DNA from: an uncultured Micrococcales bacterium | GTDB taxonomy: Bacteria; Actinomycetota; Actinomycetes; Actinomycetales; Microbacteriaceae | DNA: 13,558 bases | Assembly: GCA_937919125.1 (NCBI GenBank) | Contig: CALFOB010000058.1 | Coordinates: 1 to 13,558 of the forward strand | Reading direction: 5' to 3' | Shown: positions 6,163-13,558 of the stretch, in pieces | How the letters are laid out: each line of letters begins with the position of its first letter | Numbering within the stretch: position 1 is the first letter of the stretch | Notes under the pieces: generated by a model | Seen by the model: only the letters and a program-made list of their open reading frames with translations | Database searches by the model: none | Told to the model about the DNA's origin: nothing | Translations under genes and position numbers: made by a program

Positions 6163-7791
6163 ATGGTTAATGAGCAGAAGATCAGCAAGGTCTACTTCGG
6201 TATTGGTGTTGGTGACAGTACTGCGTGGGGGAAGACCGTAATACTGGCTGCCCGACCAAAGATTCCAGCTGAAGCTAAATCTCTAGCAAGTGTTCAAGAC
6301 GAGAAAGCTCGGTTAGTTGAAGCCATTAGCTTTGTAGTTTCTAATTTGAAGACCACTGCAGAGAAGGCTGATGAAACTACTTCGGACATACTCTTGGCAC
6401 TCTTAGCTTTGATTGAAGATCCAGCCCTCCTTGAAGAAGCAGAGGTGCATCTAACTGAGGGTTGGAATGCCGAGACTAGCGTGGTCAGGGCAATGAGAAG
6501 TTTCACTGAACTATTAGCGGGAGATGATCTCTTCTCAGAGCGCATACCTGACTTGAATGATCTTGTTCGTAGAGTAGTTGCCAGACTTACCGGTCAAAGC
6601 ATGACGGTCAGCTTGCCAAAGGTTGGACCAATCATTGTTGTTGCAGAAGATCTTTCTCCTGCTGAGACTGCTCTATTTACAGATGCTGTAGTGGGTGTAA
6701 TTACCGAAGGTGGAGGTCCTACCTCTCACACAGCAATAATTTGCAGGCAAAGAAACATCCCGGCTCTTGTGGCAGTAAAACATGCCACTTCAATTCCTAA
6801 TGGAATTGGTGTTGCTATTGATGCAATTGCTGGTCAAGCATATGAATCAGATTCAGCACCTGTGAGTGCTGGCGGAGTAAGCAAACTTATCCGCAAGAAT
6901 GATCCGATTATTGAAGTAAAAGGTAATGCTGGATCTGTGTCTGATTCGAAAGCGCTCGCGAGAACTCCTGCAAGCGGAATCGGTTTGATGCGAACAGAGC
7001 TTCTCTTCCTTGATCGATCAGAAGCACCTTCTCTAGCTGAGCAGACGGAGCTATATAAAAGAGTCTTGGAAGAAGCTCCTGCAGGAGAGGTAATTTTCAG
7101 AACTTTAGATGCAGGCAGTGACAAGCCGCTGCCTTATCTGGGGATAGGAAATGAAGAGAACCCTTCTCTAGGAGTTAGGGGTTTCCGTCTTAACGAATTA
7201 GATGAAAGCACTTTAGATGTTCAACTTCGTGCTTTGGCAGCTGCTCAAGAGTTGGCTAATCGTCCTGTCTCTGTAATGGCACCGATGATCGCAACTATTC
7301 AGGAAGCCAAAGAGTTCAAAGAAATCGCAACAGCTCGTGGGATTCGCACCGTTGGAGTGATGGTAGAAACACCTTCTATCTGTGCGATGGTTCCAGAACT
7401 AACAGGAATAGTTGACTTTGTAAGCATTGGCACTAACGACTTGTCCCAGTACCTTTTCGCAGCAGACAGACAAAATTCTGCTGTGGCAAAGTTACTCAAT
7501 CCTTGGCAGCCAGCATTGCTTAGAACAATTGCCAGAGTATGCCAGGATGCCCAAGCTGCAGGAATAAAGGTTGGCGTCTGCGGAGAGGCAGCAGCAGACC
7601 CACTCTTGTCAGTTGTCTTGGCGGGCCTAGGAGTTCAGAGTGTCAGCGTAGCCTCACCTGCGGTCCTAAAAGTGTCAGATTACCTATCATCTGTAACATC
7701 TGAGGAGGCTAAAGCGCTCGCAAAGACTGCTTTGTCAGGGGGAAGCCCCGAGGAGTCTAGGCAGCTGGCCTTGGCGAAGTTCACTAATTAG
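6163..7791 (+). CDS. ptsI: PTS Enzyme I (PEP-protein phosphotransferase)
   Basis: This 542-residue cytoplasmic enzyme takes phosphate from phosphoenolpyruvate and gives it to HPr. The N-terminal half has the phospho-His swivel domain with GGGPTSHTAI, active His189. The C-terminal TIM-barrel shows GIGLMRTELLF (Arg277), FRTLDAGSDKPLPY (Arg313), VGVMVETP (Glu402), SIGTNDLSQY (Asn425, Asp426) and the acid/base loop VCGEAAADP (Cys473). The length is slightly short of the usual 550-575 but all domains are complete. It begins 12 nt after the HPr stop with only a weak ribosome site, so coupling to HPr is likely. It closes the PTS operon; no terminator hairpin follows, and the next gene has its own promoter-like sequence in the 19-nt gap. 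Confidence 0.95.
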   Translation: MVNEQKISKVYFGIGVGDSTAWGKTVILAARPKIPAEAKSLASVQDEKARLVEAISFVVSNLKTTAEKADETTSDILLALLALIEDPALLEEAEVHLTEGWNAETSVVRAMRSFTELLAGDDLFSERIPDLNDLVRRVVARLTGQSMTVSLPKVGPIIVVAEDLSPAETALFTDAVVGVITEGGGPTSHTAIICRQRNIPALVAVKHATSIPNGIGVAIDAIAGQAYESDSAPVSAGGVSKLIRKNDPIIEVKGNAGSVSDSKALARTPASGIGLMRTELLFLDRSEAPSLAEQTELYKRVLEEAPAGEVIFRTLDAGSDKPLPYLGIGNEENPSLGVRGFRLNELDESTLDVQLRALAAAQELANRPVSVMAPMIATIQEAKEFKEIATARGIRTVGVMVETPSICAMVPELTGIVDFVSIGTNDLSQYLFAADRQNSAVAKLLNPWQPALLRTIARVCQDAQAAGIKVGVCGEAAADPLLSVVLAGLGVQSVSVASPAVLKVSDYLSSVTSEEAKALAKTALSGGSPEESRQLALAKFTN

Positions 7792-7798
7792 TCGCTGG

Positions 7799-7804
7799 TA
7801 AAAT
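7799..7804 (+). promoter_or_regulatory. Putative -10 box (TAAAAT) for a leaderless DUF3817/guaA transcript
   Basis: TAAAAT ends 6 nt before the A of the ATG at 7811, so transcription would begin at or next to the start codon, and no Shine-Dalgarno fits in the gap. This is the usual geometry of leaderless genes in Actinobacteria. No good -35 box is visible, which is common for such promoters. It would let the downstream genes escape control of the PTS operon. Confidence 0.5.
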
Positions 7805-7810
7805 AGGGAC

Positions 7811-8227
7811 ATGATTCCCAACGACCAAGCCGCTTCAGCTCTAAAGTTCTATCGCGTGAGCTCTAAAATCACTGGTGTATTTCTAGTCTTGGTTGGTGTT
7901 GAGATGGTTCTCAAGTACTTCTTTGGGCTCATCATTTGGTCTGGTGGAACCGCAGGTGTTCTAGGTCTAGTCCAGGATTCAGTTGATGGAACAGGACTGC
8001 CAGTTTCAGGCGTTGACATCTCAAAGCTTCTGCTTCAGGTGCATGGAATTCTTTACATTGTTTACCTCTTTGCTGACTTCCGTATCTGGAGACTGGCGAA
8101 TATGAAGTTCCAGGACTTCTTGGTAATCGCTATGGGTGGAGTAGTCCCACTATCTGCTTTCTTTATTGAGCGTAAATACCAAGCTAAATTTGTCCAGATC
8201 TTTGGACTTGAAAAGACAGGTGCCTAA
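7811..8227 (+). CDS. DUF3817-family small integral membrane protein
   Basis: This 138-residue protein has three likely membrane helices (about residues 18-40, 73-94 and 102-119). The pattern FYRVSSKITGVFLVLVGVEM, MVLKYFFG, then QVHGILYIVYLFADFRIWR and VVPLSAFFIER fits the actinobacterial DUF3817 family, whose function is unknown to me. From memory, members often lie next to guaA in related actinobacteria, as here, but no biochemical link is established. The stop TAA is followed 2 nt later by the presumed ATT start of guaA, so the two genes probably share a transcript and are translated in a coupled fashion. Confidence 0.75.
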   Translation: MIPNDQAASALKFYRVSSKITGVFLVLVGVEMVLKYFFGLIIWSGGTAGVLGLVQDSVDGTGLPVSGVDISKLLLQVHGILYIVYLFADFRIWRLANMKFQDFLVIAMGGVVPLSAFFIERKYQAKFVQIFGLEKTGA

Positions 8228-8232
8228 CCATT
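8216..8232 (+). promoter_or_regulatory. guaA ribosome site and non-canonical ATT start
   Basis: ACAGG (8216-8220) is a fair ribosome site 9 nt before ATT (8230-8232). The guaA frame has a TGA at 8209-8211, and between it and the conserved first strand VLVVDFG there is no ATG, GTG or TTG. The only alternatives are ATT at 8230 and CTG at 8260, and CTG would cut into the first strand. ATT also lies 2 nt after the upstream stop, a normal operon spacing. Confidence 0.65.
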
Positions 8233-9801
8233 AACGCAACAGTTGAAAACAGACCTGTTCTGGTTGTTGATTTCGGTGCTCAGTACGCCCAGCTAATTGC
8301 TCGTCGAGTTAGAGAAGCCGGTGTCTACAGCGAGATTGTTCACCACAATGTAACTGCTGAAGAAGTAAAGAGTAAGAATCCTCTAGCAATTATTCTTTCT
8401 GGTGGTCCATCAAGTGTTTATGAACCTTCATCTCCTCAACTGGACAAGGCAATTCTTGAATTAGGAATTCCTGTTCTAGGTATTTGTTACGGTTTCCAGA
8501 TTCTTGCGTCTGCTTTAGGCGGTCGTGTAGATAAGACAGGTCTTCGTGAATACGGAGCAACAGAACTTAAAGTAACTGCTGGTGGAGATATCCTTGCAGG
8601 ACAACCAGGCGAACAAATCTGCTGGATGAGCCACGGTGACCAAGTAATGAAAGAGCCAGCAGGCTTTGAAGTTCTTGCCTCTACTGCAACTACTCCAGTA
8701 GCAGCTTTTGCTAACAGCGAGAAGAAGATTTATGGAGTGCAGTGGCACCCAGAAGTAAAGCATTCACAGTTCGGTCAGAACGTTCTAGAAAACTTCCTAC
8801 ACAACGCAGCAGGTATCTCTCCTGACTGGAACAGCGGTAACGTTATTGCTCAGCAGGTTGAAAAGATTAAAGCTCAGGTCGGCAACGACAGAGTTATCTG
8901 TGGTCTTTCAGGTGGAGTTGACTCAGCGGTAGCAGCAGCTCTGGTTCACAAAGCAGTTGGCGATCAACTTGTTTGTATCTTTGTGAACCACGGACTATTG
9001 CGTGAAGGTGAAGTTGAGCAGGTTGAACGCGACTATGTTGCATCGACTGGTGTTCGACTAATCACAGTTGATGCTGAGAAGAAGTTCTTGGATGCTCTTG
9101 CCGGAGTAACTGATCCTGAGACCAAGCGAAAGATTATTGGTAGAGAGTTCATCAGATCATTCGAAGAAGCTCAGGCTCAACTAATTGCTGAATCTAAAGC
9201 TGATAACCGACCAGTTAAGTTCCTAGTCCAGGGAACTCTTTACCCAGATGTTGTTGAGTCAGGTGGCGGTGTTACAGCAGGTATCAAGAGCCATCACAAC
9301 GTAGGCGGCCTTCCTGAAGACCTACAGTTTGAACTAGTTGAACCACTTAGAACCCTGTTCAAGGATGAGGTTAGAGCTATTGGCTACGAGCTTGGTCTTC
9401 CTAAGGAAATCGTTGGCAGACAGCCATTCCCAGGCCCAGGTCTTGGTATTCGAATTGTTGGTGAAGTTACTAAGGATCGTCTTGATCTACTTCGCAAAGC
9501 TGATGCCATTGTTAGAGCAGAGCTAAGTGCTGCTGGTCTCGATGGTGAAATCTGGCAGTGCCCAGTAGTTCTCCTAGCTGATGTTAGATCTGTTGGAGTT
9601 CAGGGAGATGGCAGAAGCTACGGTCACCCAATTGTGCTTAGACCTGTATCGAGCGAAGATGCTATGACCGCTGACTGGTCAAGAGTTCCCTATGACCTTC
9701 TAGCCAAGATCTCTAACCGCATTACCAATGAGGTTGCTGGAGTAAACAGAGTAGTTCTTGATATCACAAGCAAGCCTCCCGGCACCATTGAGTGGGAATA
9801 G
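8230..9801 (+). CDS. guaA: GMP synthase (glutamine-hydrolysing)
   Basis: This 523-residue enzyme converts XMP, ATP and glutamine to GMP. The glutamine amidotransferase domain begins NATVENRPVLVVDFGAQYAQLIARR. It has the oxyanion segment SGGPSS (57-62), nucleophile Cys86 in GICYGFQ, and His173 and Glu175 in WHPEV. The ATP-pyrophosphatase P-loop SGGVDS is at 227-232. The C-terminal dimerisation domain includes RQPFPGPGLGIR and ends with PPGTIEWE, the universal GuaA terminus. The first in-frame ATG is at 8626, which would remove the catalytic Cys, and there is no ATG/GTG/TTG earlier; the conserved frame is open without stops from 8212, and ATT at 8230 gives the expected length. Either the gene truly uses ATT or one base is wrong here. 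It lies downstream of DUF3817 and upstream of a phosphodiesterase gene. Confidence 0.93.
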   Translation: MNATVENRPVLVVDFGAQYAQLIARRVREAGVYSEIVHHNVTAEEVKSKNPLAIILSGGPSSVYEPSSPQLDKAILELGIPVLGICYGFQILASALGGRVDKTGLREYGATELKVTAGGDILAGQPGEQICWMSHGDQVMKEPAGFEVLASTATTPVAAFANSEKKIYGVQWHPEVKHSQFGQNVLENFLHNAAGISPDWNSGNVIAQQVEKIKAQVGNDRVICGLSGGVDSAVAAALVHKAVGDQLVCIFVNHGLLREGEVEQVERDYVASTGVRLITVDAEKKFLDALAGVTDPETKRKIIGREFIRSFEEAQAQLIAESKADNRPVKFLVQGTLYPDVVESGGGVTAGIKSHHNVGGLPEDLQFELVEPLRTLFKDEVRAIGYELGLPKEIVGRQPFPGPGLGIRIVGEVTKDRLDLLRKADAIVRAELSAAGLDGEIWQCPVVLLADVRSVGVQGDGRSYGHPIVLRPVSSEDAMTADWSRVPYDLLAKISNRITNEVAGVNRVVLDITSKPPGTIEWE

Positions 9802-9814
9802 GCGTAAGTCTTAG

Positions 9815-10708
9815 GTGAATGATTTGAGCAGCAAAGCACCGTTGGTAATCGCTCATCGCGGTGCATCTGGCTACCGACCAGAGAACACACTTGAGTCATT
9901 TGAACTAGGAATAGCCCAAAGTGCAGATGGCATTGAGTTTGATGTTGTCACAACACTTGATTCAGAACTAATCATTCGTCACGAAAACATTCTTAGTGAA
10001 ACTACCAACATCAAAGACTTGGAAGAATTCAGATCACTAAGACGAGATGGAACAGTCGAAGATAAAGAACACTTTGACTGGTATACCGAAGATCTAACTC
10101 TTGAAGAAGTAAAGAAACTAAAGGCAAGAGAACGCCTAGCTGATCTAAGACCGGGCAGTGCAAAATTTGATGATCAATTCACCGTTCCAACTCTTCTAGA
10201 AGTGATGCAGTCAGATTTTCTAAACAACAGAGTGGTCGTCTTGGAATTGAAGAGTGGCACACACCTAGAAAAGTTTCAGGGGAGTGTTACTCAAAGAGCA
10301 TGCCAACAGGTAATGGAATCAAAAGCTATTGAACGTGGAGTCAAACTATATCTTGAGTCTTTTGATTTAGATCTGATTCTGGATGCAAAAGCGGTATTTA
10401 CTAAAGCAGGCATTGAGGCGAAGTACTTCCTTGCTATTGATTCAACCAAGATGGTTGATTGCGATCTGGAGTTCTTAGCTCAAAACTTTGATGGACTCTC
10501 AATTGCTACCCACATGCTTCTATCAACGGACACTTGGGTTGATTCTTGCCATGCACTAGGTCTTGAAGTTTGGGTCTATACCGCCAGGGCTGAGAATGCG
10601 ACTACAACCATTGAGGCCTATTACGAAGAACTCATTCAAACAGGTGTGGATGGCATATTCGCTGACCAGCCAGACCTTTTGCGGCGTGTGTTGACCGAGC
10701 GTGGCTAA
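9815..10708 (+). CDS. Glycerophosphodiester phosphodiesterase, GlpQ type, cytoplasmic
   Basis: This 297-residue TIM-barrel enzyme splits glycerophosphodiesters to glycerol 3-phosphate and an alcohol. Active-site residues are in place: His14-Arg15 in IAHRGASG, Glu23 in RPENT, Glu41 and Asp43 in IEFDV, His56 in IIRHEN, and Glu144/Lys146 in VLELKSG. A long insertion (about residues 60-125) after the His56 strand is typical of the larger GlpQ-type members. The C-terminal segment VDGIFADQPDL is standard. There is no signal peptide, so it should act inside the cell, unlike periplasmic GlpQ of E. coli. The start is GTG, 13 nt after the guaA stop. The neighbours give no clear pathway link; phospholipid turnover or phosphate salvage is the likely role. 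Confidence 0.88.
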   Translation: MNDLSSKAPLVIAHRGASGYRPENTLESFELGIAQSADGIEFDVVTTLDSELIIRHENILSETTNIKDLEEFRSLRRDGTVEDKEHFDWYTEDLTLEEVKKLKARERLADLRPGSAKFDDQFTVPTLLEVMQSDFLNNRVVVLELKSGTHLEKFQGSVTQRACQQVMESKAIERGVKLYLESFDLDLILDAKAVFTKAGIEAKYFLAIDSTKMVDCDLEFLAQNFDGLSIATHMLLSTDTWVDSCHALGLEVWVYTARAENATTTIEAYYEELIQTGVDGIFADQPDLLRRVLTERG

Positions 10709-10726
10709 TCTGTCGGTCGAGCAACC

Positions 10727-10732
10727 TAAAAT
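10727..10732 (+). promoter_or_regulatory. Putative -10 box (TAAAAT) upstream of pcrA
   Basis: TAAAAT lies 9 nt before the pcrA ATG in a 33-nt gap. Transcription starting 6-7 nt downstream of it would leave a leader of only a few bases, and no Shine-Dalgarno is present, so pcrA is probably leaderless or nearly so. It is the same hexamer in almost the same position as that before DUF3817. No -35 box is evident at the usual spacing. Confidence 0.45.
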
Positions 10733-10741
10733 AACTAAGTC

Positions 10742-13018
10742 ATGTCTTGGATTGAACCCACTAACTCATCAAAGCTTCTTGAAGGTCTAAACCCTCAACA
10801 GGCTGAAGCTGTCCTCTATAGAGGCCCGGCTCTATTGATTGTGGCTGGAGCTGGTTCAGGTAAGACAAAGGTACTTACTCACCGAATTGCTCACCTTCTA
10901 GAGCAACGAGAAGCCTGGCCATCCCAGATCCTCGCTATTACCTTCACCAATAAGGCTGCTGCCGAGATGAGGGAGCGCATCAAGCTACTGGTGGGAGATC
11001 CAGAAGGCATGTGGATTCGCACCTTCCACTCTGCTTGCCTTCAAATCCTTAGAAGAGAAGCAGAGCGTCTAGGGCACAACTCAAACTTCACTGTTTATGA
11101 CACCGGGGACTCAAGAGCTCTTATCAAGAGGTTGATCAAAGCAGGCGGGCATGACATCGACAGCCTCAAGGCTCAGGTAGTTGCGTCCGTTATTAGCAAG
11201 GCTAAGAACGAGCTGCAGACAGCTGAAGACTTTGCGGCAAACATTGACACCAAGAACCCTAAGTCTCAGGCGATTGCTGAAGTGTTCCTTGCCTATGAAG
11301 CAGAGAAGAAGAGAAACAACGCTTTTGACTTTGATGATCTAATCGGTGAGACCGTCTTCTTACTTAGAGCATTCCCTGAGGTGGCAGCCAACTACCAACG
11401 TAAATTCAGGCACGTGTTAGTTGATGAGTATCAGGACACTAACCATGCTCAGTACGCTTTGATTCGCGAATTGACCAAAGGAATTGATCCTAAGTTTGCT
11501 CTTCCTGAAGGTAAAACAGGAGAACTGGTTAGACCTGCTTCGCTAACAGTTGTTGGTGACAGCGATCAGTCAATCTATGCTTTCCGCGGAGCTGACATTA
11601 GAAACATTTCTGAGTTCAGCAAAGATTTCCAAGGTGCTCACACAATCCTGCTTGAGCAGAACTATCGTTCAACTCAAAACATTCTTTCTGCAGCTAACGC
11701 GGTTATTGCTAAGAACTTCGATAGACCAGATAAGAACCTTTGGACTGATGCAGGAGCTGGAGAGAAGATTGTTCAGTTCACAGCGGTAGATGAAAGACAT
11801 GAAGCAGGCTTCATTGTTGATCAGATTAAAGAGCACCACGGTGATGGTGTTGCTTACTCGCAAATGGCAATTCTTTATAGAACTAACGCTCTGACTCCAA
11901 GCATCGAAGCTGAGCTAAAGTCTCAGCGGGTTCCTTATGCAGTTATTGGTGGTTTGAAGTTCTATGAGAGAAAAGAAATCAAGGACGCTCTCGCTTACCT
12001 AACAGCCGTTTCTAATGGACGTAACGATGAAGCTGTTAGGAGAGTTATCAATGAACCTGGTAGGGGTATCGGCGATAAGACTGAACTTAAGATTGCTGAG
12101 CTAGCAAGAAAGAACGACATTAGCTTCAGAGAAGCGCTTTCCTATTCAACTGAACTAGGCCTAGGGCCAAAGCTCACAGAAGCAATTACAAAGTTTGCAA
12201 ACCTTCTGGATTCCCTTGAGCAGATGTCGCACACTTCTAAAATCAGCGATGTCTTGATTGAAGCTTTGACAAGGTCTGGCTATCGCTATGGACTTGAGAT
12301 GAGTCGAGACCCTCAGGATGAAGCGAGAGTAGAAAACCTTGATGCTCTAGTAGGTCAGGTAGTTGAGTATCAGCTAAGAAACCCAGAAGCCACGCTTGCT
12401 GATTACTTGGCGGAGATCACTCTGGCTGCAGCAGCAGATGAGATTGATGATGGCTCCGGGCAGGTGTCTCTAATGACCCTTCACACAGCCAAAGGTCTAG
12501 AGTATCCAGTTGTCTTCATCGCAGGTCTTGAGCAGGGAACTCTTCCACATATGCGCTCCTTCGAAGAAGTTGGCGGTCTAGCTGAAGAGCGGAGACTGTT
12601 CTATGTGGGAATCACTCGAGCCATGAGATTGCTGTATCTGACTATTGCTATGCAGAGAACCCTGTTTGGTCAGTTGAACTCAACAATGCCCTCTAACTTC
12701 TTGCTTGACATCCCTGCGGACCTCATTGATCTAAGAGGCGCAGAGCGAGAAACCCCTAGGTATCAACCTAGAGCTGTCGGGAGCGGCTATGACCGACCTG
12801 CCCGAGAGAAGAAGGTCTGGGACAACGCCATCACAACAGTCAGGAACAATGAGGGTCTCATCCTCTCTGTTGGAGACAAGGTCAAGCACGATGCTTTTGG
12901 GATTGGAACTGTTCTTGAGACCACAGGCGAGGGAGCCAGACAGACCGCTGAGATTAGATTCGAAAAGGTAGGCACTAAGCGCCTTATGGTGCGGGTAGCA
13001 CCTATCGAGAGGCTCTAA
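10742..13018 (+). CDS. pcrA: ATP-dependent DNA helicase PcrA/UvrD (superfamily 1)
   Basis: This 758-residue 3'-5' DNA helicase is used in nucleotide excision repair and in clearing RecA filaments and stalled polymerases. All superfamily 1 motifs are seen in order: Q motif LNPQQ (16-20), Walker A AGAGSGKT (35-42, Lys41), ITFTNKAAAEMRERI, TFHSACLQILRR, Walker B VDEYQDT (Asp228, Glu229), VVGDSDQSIYAFRGAD, LEQNYRSTQNIL, LMTLHTAKGLEYPVVF and EERRLFYVGITRAM. The C-terminal tail (about 705-758) has the Tudor-like GDKVKHDAFGIGTV fold that in PcrA binds RNA polymerase. The start is ATG behind a close -10 box. It is not obviously linked in function to its neighbours, and a weak terminator-like hairpin follows. 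Confidence 0.95.
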   Translation: MSWIEPTNSSKLLEGLNPQQAEAVLYRGPALLIVAGAGSGKTKVLTHRIAHLLEQREAWPSQILAITFTNKAAAEMRERIKLLVGDPEGMWIRTFHSACLQILRREAERLGHNSNFTVYDTGDSRALIKRLIKAGGHDIDSLKAQVVASVISKAKNELQTAEDFAANIDTKNPKSQAIAEVFLAYEAEKKRNNAFDFDDLIGETVFLLRAFPEVAANYQRKFRHVLVDEYQDTNHAQYALIRELTKGIDPKFALPEGKTGELVRPASLTVVGDSDQSIYAFRGADIRNISEFSKDFQGAHTILLEQNYRSTQNILSAANAVIAKNFDRPDKNLWTDAGAGEKIVQFTAVDERHEAGFIVDQIKEHHGDGVAYSQMAILYRTNALTPSIEAELKSQRVPYAVIGGLKFYERKEIKDALAYLTAVSNGRNDEAVRRVINEPGRGIGDKTELKIAELARKNDISFREALSYSTELGLGPKLTEAITKFANLLDSLEQMSHTSKISDVLIEALTRSGYRYGLEMSRDPQDEARVENLDALVGQVVEYQLRNPEATLADYLAEITLAAAADEIDDGSGQVSLMTLHTAKGLEYPVVFIAGLEQGTLPHMRSFEEVGGLAEERRLFYVGITRAMRLLYLTIAMQRTLFGQLNSTMPSNFLLDIPADLIDLRGAERETPRYQPRAVGSGYDRPAREKKVWDNAITTVRNNEGLILSVGDKVKHDAFGIGTVLETTGEGARQTAEIRFEKVGTKRLMVRVAPIERL

Positions 13019-13028
13019 ACTGGTCTTT

Positions 13029-13054
13029 GGTGCACGCTCTTCAGTGCCCTTTTT
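13029..13054 (+). terminator. Weak rho-independent terminator candidate after pcrA
   Basis: GG-T-GCAC (13029-13035) can pair with GTGC-CC (13044-13049) with one bulged T and an 8-nt loop, followed directly by five Ts (13050-13054). The stem is short, so termination would be partial at best. It lies 11 nt after the pcrA stop and 17 nt before the sucC start, a reasonable place to separate the two units. Confidence 0.35.
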
Positions 13055-13070
13055 GTGAATGGAATCATAA

Positions 13071-13558
13071 GTGGATTTATTTGAATATCAAGCCCGAGAC
13101 ATGTTCGAGGCTCACGGAGTCCCTGTTCTACAGGGCCTAATCGCAGACACCCCAGAGCAAGCAGCTGAAGCTGCGGCCAAGATTGGCGGCACTGTTGTTG
13201 TCAAAGCCCAGGTTAAAGCTGGTGGCCGAGGTAAAGCCGGTGGTGTGAAGTTAGCTCATAACCCTGAAGAGGCCAGAGCAGCTGCAGAGGCAATCTTGAA
13301 GTTGACCATCAAGGATCTTCCTGTCAATCGAGTAATGATTGCTCAGGGAGCTGCTATTGATAAGGAATACTACTTCTCAGTCTTGCTAGATCGCTCAAAC
13401 CGCACATTCCTATCGCTTTGCAGCGTTGAGGGTGGCATGGAGATCGAGCAGCTAGCTGTTGAGCGTCCAGAGGCACTCGCCAAGATTCCGGTTTCCGCAG
13501 TGTCGGGTATCGACAAGGCAAAGGCTCGTGAGATTGCAATCGCTGGTGGAGATCGGAA
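13071..13558 (+). CDS. sucC: Succinate-CoA ligase (ADP-forming) beta subunit, 3' end cut by window
   Basis: The first 162 residues of an enzyme of about 390 are present; the frame runs off the window end. With the alpha subunit SucD, normally encoded just downstream, it makes ATP (or GTP) from succinyl-CoA in the citric acid cycle. The N-terminus DLFEYQARDMFEAHGVPV matches the family, as does the ATP-grasp segment VVKAQVKAGGRGKAGGVK (about 45-62), followed by QGAAIDKEYYFSVLLDRSNR and VEGGMEIE. The start is GTG at 13071, with GGA at 13061-13063, 7 nt upstream, as ribosome site; the first in-frame ATG (Met11) would remove the conserved first helix. It has no standard ORF end here only because the window stops. 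Confidence 0.93.
   Translation, partial: MDLFEYQARDMFEAHGVPVLQGLIADTPEQAAEAAAKIGGTVVVKAQVKAGGRGKAGGVKLAHNPEEARAAAEAILKLTIKDLPVNRVMIAQGAAIDKEYYFSVLLDRSNRTFLSLCSVEGGMEIEQLAVERPEALAKIPVSAVSGIDKAKAREIAIAGGDR

Noticed and set aside
1848..7810. Mobile element boundaries around the PTS cassette
   Set aside because: I looked for transposase or integrase remnants, a tRNA target and direct repeats at both junctions and found none; insertion is inferred from synteny only.
8626..9801. guaA starting at ATG 8626
   Set aside because: This would remove the first 132 residues, including the nucleophile Cys86, although that upstream frame is open and fully conserved.

Overview
The window reads as a piece of a chromosome from a small-genome, moderate-GC actinobacterium, most likely of the Microbacteriaceae (the freshwater/marine 'Luna'-type lineages are my best guess). 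The grounds are the gene set and order (GuaB3-type IMP dehydrogenase-like protein, SURF1, a DUF3817 membrane protein, GuaA, PcrA, SucC), very short intergenic gaps, and probable leaderless promoters of the -10 TAnnnT type. The taxon call is inferred from gene content only. I see no RNA gene, insertion sequence, CRISPR array, integrase or att-like boundary.

Layout, all on the + strand. (1) 1-1847: the 3' part of guaB3, followed 3 nt later by surf1. (2) 1848-2069: the only sizeable gap (222 nt), holding five 10-bp phased repeats and a perfect 10-bp inverted repeat that look like the operator of the next gene. (3) 2070-7791: a polyol phosphotransferase operon: a DeoR-family repressor, a possible 43-codon small ORF in a leader with an inverted repeat, mannitol-family EIIC, a separate EIIB, a separate EIIA with a perfect 14-bp GNRA hairpin inside its coding sequence, a zinc-dependent medium-chain dehydrogenase, HPr and Enzyme I. 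(4) 7811-13018: DUF3817 membrane protein, guaA (apparently starting at ATT), a cytoplasmic GlpQ-type glycerophosphodiester phosphodiesterase, and pcrA. (5) 13071-end: the 5' part of sucC.

How the genes work together. The cassette at 2070-7791 encodes a whole phosphorelay: PEP -> Enzyme I (His189) -> HPr (His15) -> EIIA (His64) -> EIIB (Cys16) -> sugar passing through EIIC. It also encodes a dehydrogenase that would oxidise the incoming polyol phosphate to a ketose phosphate, and a repressor of a family that usually senses phosphosugars. The substrate is probably mannitol or a related hexitol/pentitol. The usual MtlD-type mannitol-1-phosphate dehydrogenase is absent, and a zinc MDR enzyme takes its place. 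The cassette sits inside what I recall as a conserved purine/respiration neighbourhood (guaB3-surf1 | DUF3817-guaA), which suggests insertion.

Most notable observations: the guaA start codon (no ATG/GTG/TTG is available; ATT at 8230 fits best), the strong intragenic hairpin in the EIIA gene, the phased operator-like repeats upstream of the repressor, and the small ORF overlapping the repressor stop by ATGA.
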